64,000 nucleotides of DNA, taken from Actinomyces qiguomingii (GTDB lineage: Bacteria; Actinomycetota; Actinomycetes; Actinomycetales; Actinomycetaceae). Made by a program: the position numbers and the translations under genes. The notes below the pieces were generated by a model that was not told where the DNA came from, did not search any database, and saw nothing but the letters and a program-made list of their open reading frames with translations. The stretch covers positions 1,798,001-1,862,000 of the forward strand of contig NZ_CP025228.1 in the NCBI RefSeq assembly GCF_004102025.1, given 5' to 3'. Shown here in pieces: positions 35,061-42,561 of the stretch (positions are counted from its first letter, which is position 1; every line of letters starts with the position of its first letter).

Positions 35061-35710
35061 GTCTGTGCCGGCTGCGTGGTGTGCTGGCCGCGCTCGTTCT
35101 GGTCACCTACAACAGTTGGCTGCTGTGGCCGCTCAACGGTGACTCACGGGTACTATCCGGCTACCTCTCCGAACTGGCCGCCCAGGATCAGCCTTACCAG
35201 TGGCTGTTCCGCCTGGGTGATCTTGCGGCTGCGGCCGTATTTGCCGTGATCGCCGTGCTGGGAAGACGAGGTTGGAGACGATGGATCGGTGGGCGCGCCC
35301 CGCACGCGGCTGCGGCGTTGGCGCTGGTGGGCGTCGGAACGGTTCTGGACACGGTTTTCAACCTGCCGTGCGCTGAAAGCAGGGATCCGGTATGTGCCGC
35401 AACCCCCAGCCTGGTACGGCACCTGCATGAGGCCGCCTCGGTACTCGTATCGGTGGCCCTGGTGGCACTTATCGCCCTGGTGGCGCTGGGGCTGGCTGAG
35501 CGCGGCGGCTGGACGGCCCGAGTGCGGGCGGTGGCCGGCTTCGCGGTGGTTGTTGCGGGTCTGCTGGTGTTCAGCGCGGCAGCACCGGCGCTGGCGCCCG
35601 GAACGCAGGGGCCGGTGCAGATGGTCCAGGTGTTGGCGTGCTCGGCCTGGATAGCGTTGCTGGCTTGGCGGCTTGCGGAAGACGAGGATGGGCGGGTGAA
35701 GGAAGAGTGA
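35057..35710 (+). CDS. DUF998-like integral membrane protein
   Basis: 217-aa membrane protein with six predicted helices and a short acidic C-terminal tail (EDEDGRVKEE). The arrangement LSGYLSELAAQDQPYQWLFR after helix 1 and RHLHEAASVLVSVALVALIA resembles DUF998 proteins. No enzymatic motif is visible. Its GTG start overlaps the lysX stop by 4 bp, so it is translated with LysX and may act in the same lipid process, for example flipping or removing lysyl-phosphatidylglycerol. That link is inference from position only. Confidence 0.7.
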   Translation: MSLCRLRGVLAALVLVTYNSWLLWPLNGDSRVLSGYLSELAAQDQPYQWLFRLGDLAAAAVFAVIAVLGRRGWRRWIGGRAPHAAAALALVGVGTVLDTVFNLPCAESRDPVCAATPSLVRHLHEAASVLVSVALVALIALVALGLAERGGWTARVRAVAGFAVVVAGLLVFSAAAPALAPGTQGPVQMVQVLACSAWIALLAWRLAEDEDGRVKEE

Positions 35711-35728
35711 GCCGCTGCTGTGGGATGC

Positions 35729-36478
35729 TCAGCCCAGGTGGGTCTGAGTGGCCTGCTCAAGGGCGGCGATGACACCGTCCTGGAACTCCGTGTCTTTAAC
35801 GCGCCGATCGGGTTCCTGGACGCTCAGGTGATACCAATAGGCGTTGGCAAGGGTGCGTGGATCCTCGCCCAGTGCCAACCAGACCTGGGTGCGGTGCCCG
35901 GCCTCAAGGTCGTCCGGCGCGCAGCTACCGCCCATGCGCGTGGGCACCCACCCCGGGTCGACGGCGTTGGTCCACGTGCCCGGCAGCATTCGGCCTGCCG
36001 CCGCGGCCAGCGCTGTCACCAGCAGCTTGGAGTCCGAGTACGACACTGTCGGCCGGGCGCCCGTCCAATCCACCTCGGCCAAGCGGGTGGTGTTGAGTCG
36101 AGCTCCGCGGTGCATGCCGGAGGATAGGTAAACGTGGCGCTGTGCGGGAATCAGTGCGGTGAGCAAGTAGGGGGCGATCACATTAACGTCCAGCACCAGG
36201 CTTTCATCCATGGTACCCGCGTTGTGGATGATCGCGTCGACGCCTCCGAGTCTGGCAACCTGCTCGGCCACATCGCGCACCTGCTCCCGGTCCGCCAAGT
36301 CCCCGAAGACTCCGGGAACATCCGTGCCTAGAGTGCGGCCGACGGCGTCGAGCTGTTCCGCGCGGCGCACATGCGCCACCACCTGCGCTCCGGCATCCAG
36401 TAGGTGGCCCAGGGCACTCAGCCCAAGTCCGGCACTCGTTCCGGTCACCAGTACCCGTGTCACAGCGGTTGTCTCCAT
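35729..36478 (-). CDS. Short-chain dehydrogenase/reductase
   Basis: NAD(P)-dependent SDR of 249 aa. It has the cofactor motif VTRVLVTGTSAGLGLSALGH, the structural NAG motif IIHNAGTMDES, and the catalytic tyrosine and lysine in SYSDSKLLVTALAAA. The ATG at 36478 was chosen because the nucleotide-binding strand begins six residues later; the longer frame to 36538 adds non-family sequence. The substrate is unknown. It converges on the DUF998 gene and lies downstream of the HXXEE-type genes on the same strand. Confidence 0.88.
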   Translation of the reverse strand: METTAVTRVLVTGTSAGLGLSALGHLLDAGAQVVAHVRRAEQLDAVGRTLGTDVPGVFGDLADREQVRDVAEQVARLGGVDAIIHNAGTMDESLVLDVNVIAPYLLTALIPAQRHVYLSSGMHRGARLNTTRLAEVDWTGARPTVSYSDSKLLVTALAAAAGRMLPGTWTNAVDPGWVPTRMGGSCAPDDLEAGHRTQVWLALGEDPRTLANAYWYHLSVQEPDRRVKDTEFQDGVIAALEQATQTHLG

Positions 36479-36497
36479 TCTCCTCGGTCGGCTTGGG

Positions 36498-36686
36498 CTA
36501 CATGGCAACGTTACCGTCAGCCTGGTCGACTGCGGCAAGAAGGCACTCCGCCCCGGCGTGTGCGGCGCACAGCACCGGCAGCCAGGCGGAGGAGGCGCGG
36601 TAGGTGAGTAGCTCCTCCGCGTCGTTGAGCAGATAGCAGACGGCCAGTCCCAACGTGGCCGCCTCCACCGGGCTCGGCCGCCTCAT
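36498..36686 (-). CDS. 62-aa HXXEE-like small protein, overlapping the HXXEE gene
   Basis: A 62-codon ORF whose ATG overlaps the stop of the HXXEE gene (GCATGA), the usual sign of translational coupling. Its segment VCYLLNDAEELLTYRASS aligns with FSWLAHDLEEYATMPGRA of the upstream protein, with Asn in place of the first His. It looks like a shortened second copy of the same domain, with one predicted membrane helix on each side. It could be a subunit or a degenerate duplicate. Confidence 0.5.
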   Translation of the reverse strand: MRRPSPVEAATLGLAVCYLLNDAEELLTYRASSAWLPVLCAAHAGAECLLAAVDQADGNVAM

Positions 36687-37189
36687 GCCGCCAGCCTCCG
36701 CCAGCGCCGGGCGGCCAGGTAGCCCGCGCCGTGCAGCACGACGCCTACAACGGGGAAGGCGGGGATCGTCCACCGGGCGGCCTTCGGCTCCACGCCGTCG
36801 GCCCGCAGCGCCGCCTTGGCGAAGCGCCAGAACGGCAGCACCACGGGCAGCGCCGTCGCGCACCCCGGTGTGTAACCGCGTGCGAGTACGGCCGAAGCCA
36901 GGTGCATGAAGGCGTGCATGCCGTAGCCGTAGAGCATTGCCTGGTAGAAGCTCGAGCGCCCCCGGGTGCGGAAGCCGTCCACGGAGGCGGCCGCCATCAG
37001 TGCCCCCATCAGGCTCAGTGCCACCTGCACCTGGTCGCGGGAGAATCCGCGCAGGCGCACCTCCTCGGGCAGGAACGGCAGCGAGCGCATGAAGGGATGG
37101 GCGCGGCCGGGCATGGTCGCGTACTCCTCCAGGTCATGGGCGAGCCAGGAGAAGAACAATCCCGACGTCGCCAGATCCACCTCGTCCAT
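36683..37189 (-). CDS. HXXEE domain membrane protein
   Basis: 168-aa membrane protein. The family motif H-x-x-E-E is present near the N-terminus (LAHDLEEYATM), with a second conserved histidine pair in YGYGMHAFMHLASAVLARGY and four or five hydrophobic segments. The biochemical role of HXXEE proteins is unknown; the motif suggests a metal site in the membrane. The ATG at 37189 is preceded by GGGAGG, so the longer frame to 37342 is not used. It diverges from a TetR gene, whose product is the likely repressor. Confidence 0.8.
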   Translation of the reverse strand: MDEVDLATSGLFFSWLAHDLEEYATMPGRAHPFMRSLPFLPEEVRLRGFSRDQVQVALSLMGALMAAASVDGFRTRGRSSFYQAMLYGYGMHAFMHLASAVLARGYTPGCATALPVVLPFWRFAKAALRADGVEPKAARWTIPAFPVVGVVLHGAGYLAARRWRRLAA

Positions 37190-37293
37190 GAGTCCTCCCA
37201 ACGTTACGCAACCGACAGTTGTGCAACTAAGAGTAGCGAAAATCCGGGGGTGGATGGAAGAATCGCCCGCACCGGTAGGCGAGAGGGGCGGAC

Positions 37294-37905
37294 GTGGCAG
37301 AGGACGCTGGAGTTCAAGATGCGCGCCGCGGCGGACGGCCACGTGACACCGCGCTGGACGAACGCATCCTGCAAGAGACCTTCACCCTGTTGACCGAGGT
37401 GGGCCTGCACGGCCTGCGCATCGACCAGGTGGCCACACGCGCCGGCGTCCCCAAATCCACGATCTACCGGCGCTGGCGATCCCTGCCCGAGCTGGCCGTC
37501 GACGCCGTCGACGCCGCCCTGGGACCCCGCGAGTTCCCGGCGGGGGATGACCCGCTGGAGGACTTCTCGCGCCTCATCGTCCACACCTGGCGACTACTCA
37601 TGCGCCCGCCCCTGACGACGGCGCTGCCCGGCCTGGGTATGGAGCTCGCCGGGCATCCCCGGGCGGCGGCAGCCTACCGGGAGCGCGTGATCGCGCCCCT
37701 GCGAGACGGGGCGATCGACGCCGTCGCCCGCGCTGCGGATGCCGGGCTGTGGAACGGACCGGACCCGGAAACCTGCGTGGACATGCTGGTCGGCACCTTT
37801 CTTTACCGGCTGACCTACCTCGGCGAGGTCTCGGACCTGGAGGAGGTTTTCCGCGTGGCGGAGCTGGTTGCCGGGCGGGAGCTGCCCAGGCCCGATGTGG
37901 TTTGA
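37294..37905 (+). CDS. TetR-family transcriptional regulator
   Basis: 203-aa repressor. The N-terminal HTH is RIDQVATRAGVPKSTIYRRW, preceded by a basic tail (ARRGGRPRD). The C-terminal domain (about 80-195) resembles the TetR_C_16/AcrR-like ligand-binding group, with CVDMLVGTFLYRLTYLG. The GTG start is at 37294, 104 bp from the divergent HXXEE gene, which places a shared operator region between them. The ligand is unknown. Confidence 0.9.
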   Translation: MAEDAGVQDARRGGRPRDTALDERILQETFTLLTEVGLHGLRIDQVATRAGVPKSTIYRRWRSLPELAVDAVDAALGPREFPAGDDPLEDFSRLIVHTWRLLMRPPLTTALPGLGMELAGHPRAAAAYRERVIAPLRDGAIDAVARAADAGLWNGPDPETCVDMLVGTFLYRLTYLGEVSDLEEVFRVAELVAGRELPRPDVV

Positions 37906-37975
37906 GCTTACGTGTCGGAGGCGGGACGTATGCTAGCCCGCCACCGTCGAACATGAAAGGACGTGTTGTGGACAG

Positions 37976-38419
37976 GGCAGCGCCGGCCTGGCCGACCAGC
38001 TGGCGCGCAGCTGCGACACCTCCCTGGGCGCCCTCGAACGCGGCGGCATCTTCCAGGCGCGCGGAGGCAAGGCCCGCCTGCTGACGCCCTCAGAGCTGGA
38101 CGGGCAGTGGAACCCCGAGGCCGACGACCGCATCAGCATCTGGGAGGCCACCGTGCGCCTGGCCGCAGTCATGGGCAAGGAAGGCGTGGAACGGACCGCC
38201 CAGCTGCTCGCGCAGGCGCAGCGGCGCATCAGCCCGGACTCCATCAGGGAACTCGGCTTCCTGCTCTTCCACGAGGCCGAGAAACAGCATCACACCGAGG
38301 ACGCCCTCCTGTTCAACGGCCTGGTAACCGCCTGGGCAGACATCACCGGCAAAGCCCGCCGCTTCGCCGGGATACCCACCGCCATACAGGACGGCTTCAA
38401 CATGAACGGAGAGGACTGA
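37976..38419 (+). pseudogene. C-terminal remnant of a DUF1156-type DNA methylase
   Basis: An open frame without a start codon that reads SAGLADQLARSCDTSLGALE, then ISIWEATVRLAAVMGKEGVE, then LFHEAEKQHHTEDALLFNGL, then VTAWADITGK. This matches the C-terminal end of DUF1156 proteins, large adenine-methylase-like components of defence or restriction-type operons. Only about 147 residues of a protein normally near 900 remain. The upstream part is gone; TetR sequence ends 70 bp before. The original operon spacing to the next fragment (stop-C-ATG) survives. It is a deletion relic. Confidence 0.65.
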
Positions 38420-38882
38420 CATGGCACTCAGCAACCGGGAATACGTCGGCCGTGCCTTCGAACTGCTCGCCGCGGCCCTCGGTGACCACTTCGAACTTGA
38501 GCACGCGGTCGACCCCCTCAGTTTCGTCGATGTCCACCTCGACGGTGTAGGTGCCCGCTTCGATCAAGGGAACGCCTATTTGCGCCGCGAAGATGATGCC
38601 CCGCTTGTGCCCGTCGTAAGGTGCGTGGGTGGTCTCGGACGCATCGAGACGGTTAGTAGCCTCAATCTTCAACTGGTCATCTCCGGGTGAGGTGATCCGG
38701 ATCGTGACATCGACCGTCTCGCGCTGCGGCTCGTCGCAGCGGATGCGTCCGGCAACCGCGAGGAACGCCTGAACCGGTAGCTGGGGCGTCACGAGCCGCG
38801 TAAACGAGCCTCCCACTGTCGTAAGGTTGCCGTCCTGGATCGATGCATACTCGGCGAGGAACGCGTAGTCAAGCTCAAGCAT
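38397..38882 (-). CDS. DUF6941-like protein with a chimeric C-terminus
   Basis: 161 codons from ATG 38882. The first 130 read as a DUF6941-type protein (MLELDYAFLAEYASIQDGNL, TTVGGSFTRLVTPQLPVQAF, then a beta-rich body ending DRVLKFEVV). The family has no known function. The last 28 codons (TEGRGEQFEGTADVFPVAEC on) are the antisense strand of the Swt1-HEPN remnant, so the native stop was lost at the rearrangement junction. GGAACATG precedes the start, with no strong ribosome-binding site. It may still be expressed. Confidence 0.6.
   Translation of the reverse strand: MLELDYAFLAEYASIQDGNLTTVGGSFTRLVTPQLPVQAFLAVAGRIRCDEPQRETVDVTIRITSPGDDQLKIEATNRLDASETTHAPYDGHKRGIIFAAQIGVPLIEAGTYTVEVDIDETEGVDRVLKFEVVTEGRGEQFEGTADVFPVAECHVSPLRSC
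38421..38508 (+). pseudogene. N-terminal remnant of a Swt1-HEPN/DUF499-type ATPase gene
   Basis: ATG 38421 sits behind GGAGAGG and starts MALSNREYVGRAFELLAAAL, then GDHFELEH, the beginning of Swt1-family HEPN proteins that normally follow DUF1156 genes. After about 28 codons the similarity stops and the frame enters antisense sequence of a DUF6941 ORF. The junction is therefore near 38500-38510. Identification rests on a short segment plus its position behind the DUF1156 remnant. Confidence 0.55.
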
Positions 38883-38903
38883 GTTCCCATGCGTACCGGA
38901 CAA

Positions 38904-39119
38904 ACAGCGATCTGACAGCAGCGCAAGGCGTAGCTGTTCAACAGCACTCCGGAAAACCGGAGCCCAATTTCATTGATTTCCCAGATAAGGCTCCGGTCGT
39001 ATCGAATTGGTGAAATAGCACATATGCGCTTGAGTGGTGTACTACATTTGTTTGCAGGCGCCCGGCCGGCACCGTTCAGTCAATATTTCGTCAACGCTCA
39101 CATACGGAAAGAGGCTGCC
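38904..39119. promoter_or_regulatory. AT-rich leader of the bile-salt-hydrolase gene
   Basis: A stretch clearly richer in A/T than its surroundings (for example TTTCATTGATTTCCCAGATA and GTACTACATTTGTTTGCA). It contains a small hairpin CTCCGG-AAAA-CCGGAG (38947-38962) and ends in GGAAAGAGGCTGCC, the ribosome-binding region. It should hold the promoter of the downstream gene. The base composition suggests DNA acquired together with it. Confidence 0.45.
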
Positions 39120-40091
39120 ATGTGTACGGCGATCAGGTTCACTGACAGCGAAGGCAATATGTACTTCGGGCGCAATCTGGACTGGAGCACGTCCTATGGC
39201 GAGCGCATCGTCGTCGTGCCGTCGGGATTCATGATCCGCTCGGCGTTCGGCGACGGCGCTCCGGCCGCGCACGCGGTGATCGGCATGGGCATCGTCCTTG
39301 AGGACTACCCGCTGTACTTCGACTGCGGCAACGACTCCGGCCTGGCCGTCGCCGGGCTGAACTTCCCCGGCTACGCCTGCTACCAGGACGGACCGGTGGT
39401 CGGCAAGACCAATGTGGCCGCCTACGAGTTCCCCCTGTGGATCGCCGCTAACTTCACCACCGTCAACGAGGTGGAGGCGGCGTTGGCGGACACCGCCATC
39501 GTGGCCAAACCGGTCAGCGATGACCTCGGCGTCTCCCTGCTGCACTGGATCATCGGAGACGGCACGCGCAGCATTGTGGTGGAATACATGAAGGACGGCA
39601 TGCACATTCACCACAACCCGGTCGACACTTTGGCGAACCAGCCCGCTTTCGACTGGCACTTGGAAAACCTGCGCACCTTCATCACAGCCGACGGTTCCCT
39701 GCCCGACGCTGCCCACTGGCGCGACGCCGAGCTCGTGCCCTTCGGGTCCGGCGCCGGCATGCGCGGCATTCCCGGCGACTACTACTCGCCGTCGAGGTTC
39801 GCCAAGGCGGCATTCCTGAACGCCCATTACCCGGTCAAGGACAATGAGGCGGAAAATGTCTCCCGGCTGTTCCACACCCTGGGTAACGTCTCCATGGTGG
39901 ACGGTGCCGCCCTCATGGCCGACGGCGCCTACGAGCGCACGCTGTACACCGGCGGCTTCTCGGCCCGGACGGGCACCTACTACTACTCGACCTACGACGA
40001 CCCGGCGCTGCGGTGCGTGAGCCTGGCCGACAACGCCGACGTTGCCGCGACTGAGCTGCTGGAGCCCGAGCCCACGGTATGGCGGCCTTAG
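39120..40091 (+). CDS. bsh: Bile salt hydrolase-like choloylglycine hydrolase
   Basis: N-terminal-nucleophile hydrolase that splits amide bonds of conjugated bile salts (or penicillin V or acyl-homoserine lactones in relatives). It has 323 aa, the normal length. The ATG at 39120 places Cys at position 2 (MCTAIRFTD), as needed for autocatalytic removal of Met. The catalytic set is complete: C2, R18, D21 (GRNLDWS), N81 (AGLNFPGYA), N173 (ANQPAFDW) and R226 (SPSRF). Motifs SLLHWIIGDGTRSIVVE and NVSRLFHTLGNVSMVDG closely resemble bifidobacterial bile salt hydrolases as I recall them. No signal peptide, so cytoplasmic. GAAAGAGG precedes it. Confidence 0.9.
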   Translation: MCTAIRFTDSEGNMYFGRNLDWSTSYGERIVVVPSGFMIRSAFGDGAPAAHAVIGMGIVLEDYPLYFDCGNDSGLAVAGLNFPGYACYQDGPVVGKTNVAAYEFPLWIAANFTTVNEVEAALADTAIVAKPVSDDLGVSLLHWIIGDGTRSIVVEYMKDGMHIHHNPVDTLANQPAFDWHLENLRTFITADGSLPDAAHWRDAELVPFGSGAGMRGIPGDYYSPSRFAKAAFLNAHYPVKDNEAENVSRLFHTLGNVSMVDGAALMADGAYERTLYTGGFSARTGTYYYSTYDDPALRCVSLADNADVAATELLEPEPTVWRP

Positions 40092-40094
40092 CGC

Positions 40095-40900
40095 GCAGGC
40101 CGGCTGCCGCACCCTGGCGTCGATCACGAGGGATGTGCGCGCATGCGGCTCGCGGTATCGCCCAACCGACCAGGCGCCTGCCGTGCGCGGTCGATGACGG
40201 TGGCCAGATACAGATTTGCTCCCGTCAGCCAGCGGCAGATAGGTGGGGGCACCTGCCACGCAGTGGGGGAATGTCGCCCACGTACTTGTGGTTGGGCACA
40301 TCGGCGGCGGGTCCTGGGGGCTCCCATGGCCCGGTCACCAGCATTGATGGCCCGTACCGGCTCGGCCCGGTGCGGTATCGGCCGCCGCCCGCTGCGCCCT
40401 GTTGGGAGCACCTGCCTTCCAGGCGCAGTCAGGAGCGGGCGGGCTACCTCCAGCAACTCACAAAGCCGCTCCCACCCCATGGGTGGCTGCATGGACGGCG
40501 ACGAAACCGGACAGACGGCCCCTACCGGATCATCCACCGCGACAAGGCATGCTTGGCCGCCTGCCGGCAGGATCTCCCTTCTCCCGGGTCAGCTTGGCCC
40601 GCTCCGCCCGCAAGGCGGCGTTGGCCGCCACTCGGGCGGACCACCCGCTCCTCCATCGACTCCCCAGCTGGCGCCAGTGCACCGTCAGCGCCGGCCTGAG
40701 CAGGTGCTGTCGCCCCGGTCTTGCTGTTGGGTTTGAGCGGGCTGGGGGCCGGTGCCCCATCCAGACCGGTCTTACCTCCGGTGCCCCACCGGTGCAGCCA
40801 GCCGCGCAGCGTGCCCCGGCAGACCCCCAGGTCCTGGGCGACGCCACGCACGCATCACCCCCGGTGTCATCTCGTACAAACCCACGCCCCTGACGACGCA
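40095..40900 (-). mobile_element. Decayed IS3-family element (orfA and orfB remnants)
   Basis: Several frames on the minus strand carry pieces of an IS3 transposase. OrfA: GVAQDLGVCRGTLRGWLHRW (HTH, about 40780-40850), then NAALRAERAKLTREK (about 40580-40630) in another frame. OrfB: PNHKYVGDI, TYLPLADGS and LYLATVIDRARQAP between about 40170 and 40300, each in a shifted frame, corresponding to the usual KYVGDITYLPLADGSNLYLA. The end of orfB and the terminal repeats are missing. The remnant stops within a few bases of the bile-salt-hydrolase stop codon. Confidence 0.75.
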
Positions 40901-41021
40901 AGCACCTGCCGAGTAACTCTTCATAACCACAGGTCAGATCATCTCCCTCTCCCCCACCCCGCAGGGCCACAATCAGCGCATCCAACAAACAGGACCAAGA
41001 CCCGACGCCTCGACCTCTGAC

Positions 41022-41243
41022 CCGTATCACTACCGAGTCGTATTTCGTCCCGAGACGATCGTTTCCGACATCGACATCCAGACCACGGGCGACAACACCT
41101 CCGCCTCTGGTGACGACGCTGCCGACACCGGGTTGGTGACCGAGGACGGGGAGGAGTCCGCGTCCAACCCGACTGCGGGTGCGACCCAGGATCCGACCCT
41201 GGATCGCGGCGGTGATGTCACCGCCCCTGACGATGAGGACTGA
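41022..41243 (+). pseudogene. Acidic C-terminal ORF fragment, unknown
   Basis: An open frame ending in TGA 41243 that reads YHYRVVFRPETIVSDIDIQ followed by about 50 residues rich in Asp, Glu, Thr and Gly. It has no start codon and no ribosome-binding site, and it lies between two transposase remnants. It resembles the disordered tail of a larger lost gene. I do not recognise the parent family. Confidence 0.25.
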
Positions 41244-41307
41244 ATCGGTAGGGATTCCTAAATTCCGTGGAGGAGCGCTGACTATGTGTTGACAATTAAG
41301 AAAACCA

Positions 41308-41520
41308 GCCAACGCTCAAGGCGCTGCCCTGGGCCGAGGTCCCCGCGATCACCGGGGTGGCCCAGCTGCTACAGGTGCGCCGCACCCGCACCACCAAGCG
41401 CAGCACCGAGGTGCACCACCACCAGCGGCATCGCCTCAGCCGACCGCGCCATGACACCAGTGTGCATGCCATGGTGGCAAAGGTGCTCGCGCCACCGTGT
41501 TGGCTTTGGCCGTAACCGCC
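41308..41520 (+). mobile_element. Decayed ISAs1-type transposase fragment
   Basis: The plus frame reads TLKALPWAEVPAITGVAQLL, then QVRRTRTTKRSTEV. After one frame change it continues TTSGIASADRA. This follows the ISAs1 transposase pattern (RTLK..., PGA.Q...R.RT, EVVY.ITS). Only about 70 codons remain, with no termini visible. Confidence 0.5.
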
Positions 41521-41607
41521 GTCGTCGAGGTTATTGAGCGCATGATCTGACCAACTGCTTTCCGATTCGCTACCTTCTTGGACCTCTAGCCTGGAACAAT
41601 CGCCGCC

Positions 41608-42477
41608 GTGACAAGATCCGCATCGCCTGTTCCACGATCCGTCCGCCCGCTGCTGCCGCCCGCGCCCATCGACCTGAGACTGGTGGTCACCGACATGGAT
41701 GGCACCCTTCTAGACGGCAGGGGCCTGTTGCCGAATGGCTTCGCCGAGGCGGTGGTGCGCATGCGCGAGCACGGAGTGTTGTTCGCCCCCGCCTCCGGAC
41801 GTCAACTGGCCAATCTTCGGGCCGTGCTGGGCGAAGCAGTTGAGAACTCGCCCATCATCGCGGAGAACGGCACTCTGGTGGTTCAGGATGATCAGGTCAT
41901 ACACTGCGAGACGATCGGTGTGGATGACACAATCGCCGCCATTGACACCGCCCGCGACCTGCGCATAGACGGCTACGACGTCGGCGCCGTCCTGGCCGGA
42001 GTCGAGTGCGCCTACATCGATCGTCAAGACCCGCCGTTCCTGGAAGAGGTATCCCGTTACTACCGGGAACTGGAAGTGGTTGACGACCTGCTCGCGGTGC
42101 CACTGGATCGGACCCTGAAGGTCGCCGTATACGACTTCGGCGACGTCGAGGCCGGAAGTTCGCAGGCACTAAGGGCGGCCGTGCCGGACGTACAGGCCGT
42201 GGTCTCCGGAGAGCACTGGACAGACCTGATGTCGCCCACCGCCTCTAAAGGGCGAGCCCTGGCCGCGTTGCAGGAACGTGTCGGCATCACTCCAGCCCAG
42301 ACGGCGGTCTTCGGGGACTACCTGAACGATCTGGACATGTATGACCGTGCCGAGCTCTCCTTCGCTATGGCCAATGCCCACCCCGGCATCCAGGCCGTTG
42401 CCAACTGGATCGCTCCGGCCAATACGGAGGGCGGTGTCCTGCGCACCGTCGACGCCCTGCTTGATCGAATCGGCTGA
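41608..42477 (+). CDS. HAD-superfamily Cof-type sugar-phosphatase
   Basis: Cof/YbjI-type HAD IIB phosphatase of 289 aa, probably acting on sugar phosphates or similar small phosphates in the cytoplasm. Motif I is VVTDMDGTLLDG, with the nucleophilic and acid/base Asp residues. Motif II is in LFAPASGRQ, the lysine motif in SKGRALAALQERVG, and motif IV is GDYLNDLDMY. It starts with GTG 41608 with no strong ribosome-binding site. It is the first intact gene after the insertion-sequence graveyard and is followed by an aldo/keto reductase 84 bp later. Confidence 0.92.
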   Translation: MTRSASPVPRSVRPLLPPAPIDLRLVVTDMDGTLLDGRGLLPNGFAEAVVRMREHGVLFAPASGRQLANLRAVLGEAVENSPIIAENGTLVVQDDQVIHCETIGVDDTIAAIDTARDLRIDGYDVGAVLAGVECAYIDRQDPPFLEEVSRYYRELEVVDDLLAVPLDRTLKVAVYDFGDVEAGSSQALRAAVPDVQAVVSGEHWTDLMSPTASKGRALAALQERVGITPAQTAVFGDYLNDLDMYDRAELSFAMANAHPGIQAVANWIAPANTEGGVLRTVDALLDRIG

Positions 42478-42561
42478 TCGCTCCCGGTGACAAGGCTGAG
42501 AAACCCGCCCAATCGCTGCGGGCCGGAGGGTTGGCACGTAGGCTGCGGACAGGAGGTAACC

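Noticed and set aside
38508..38690. Continuation of the Swt1-HEPN-like ORF to 38690
   Set aside because: After about 38508 it is simply the antisense of the DUF6941 ORF, with no HEPN-family likeness.
41022..41243. Calling the acidic frame a secreted or surface protein gene
   Set aside because: It has no start, signal peptide or ribosome-binding site; only a C-terminal fragment is visible.
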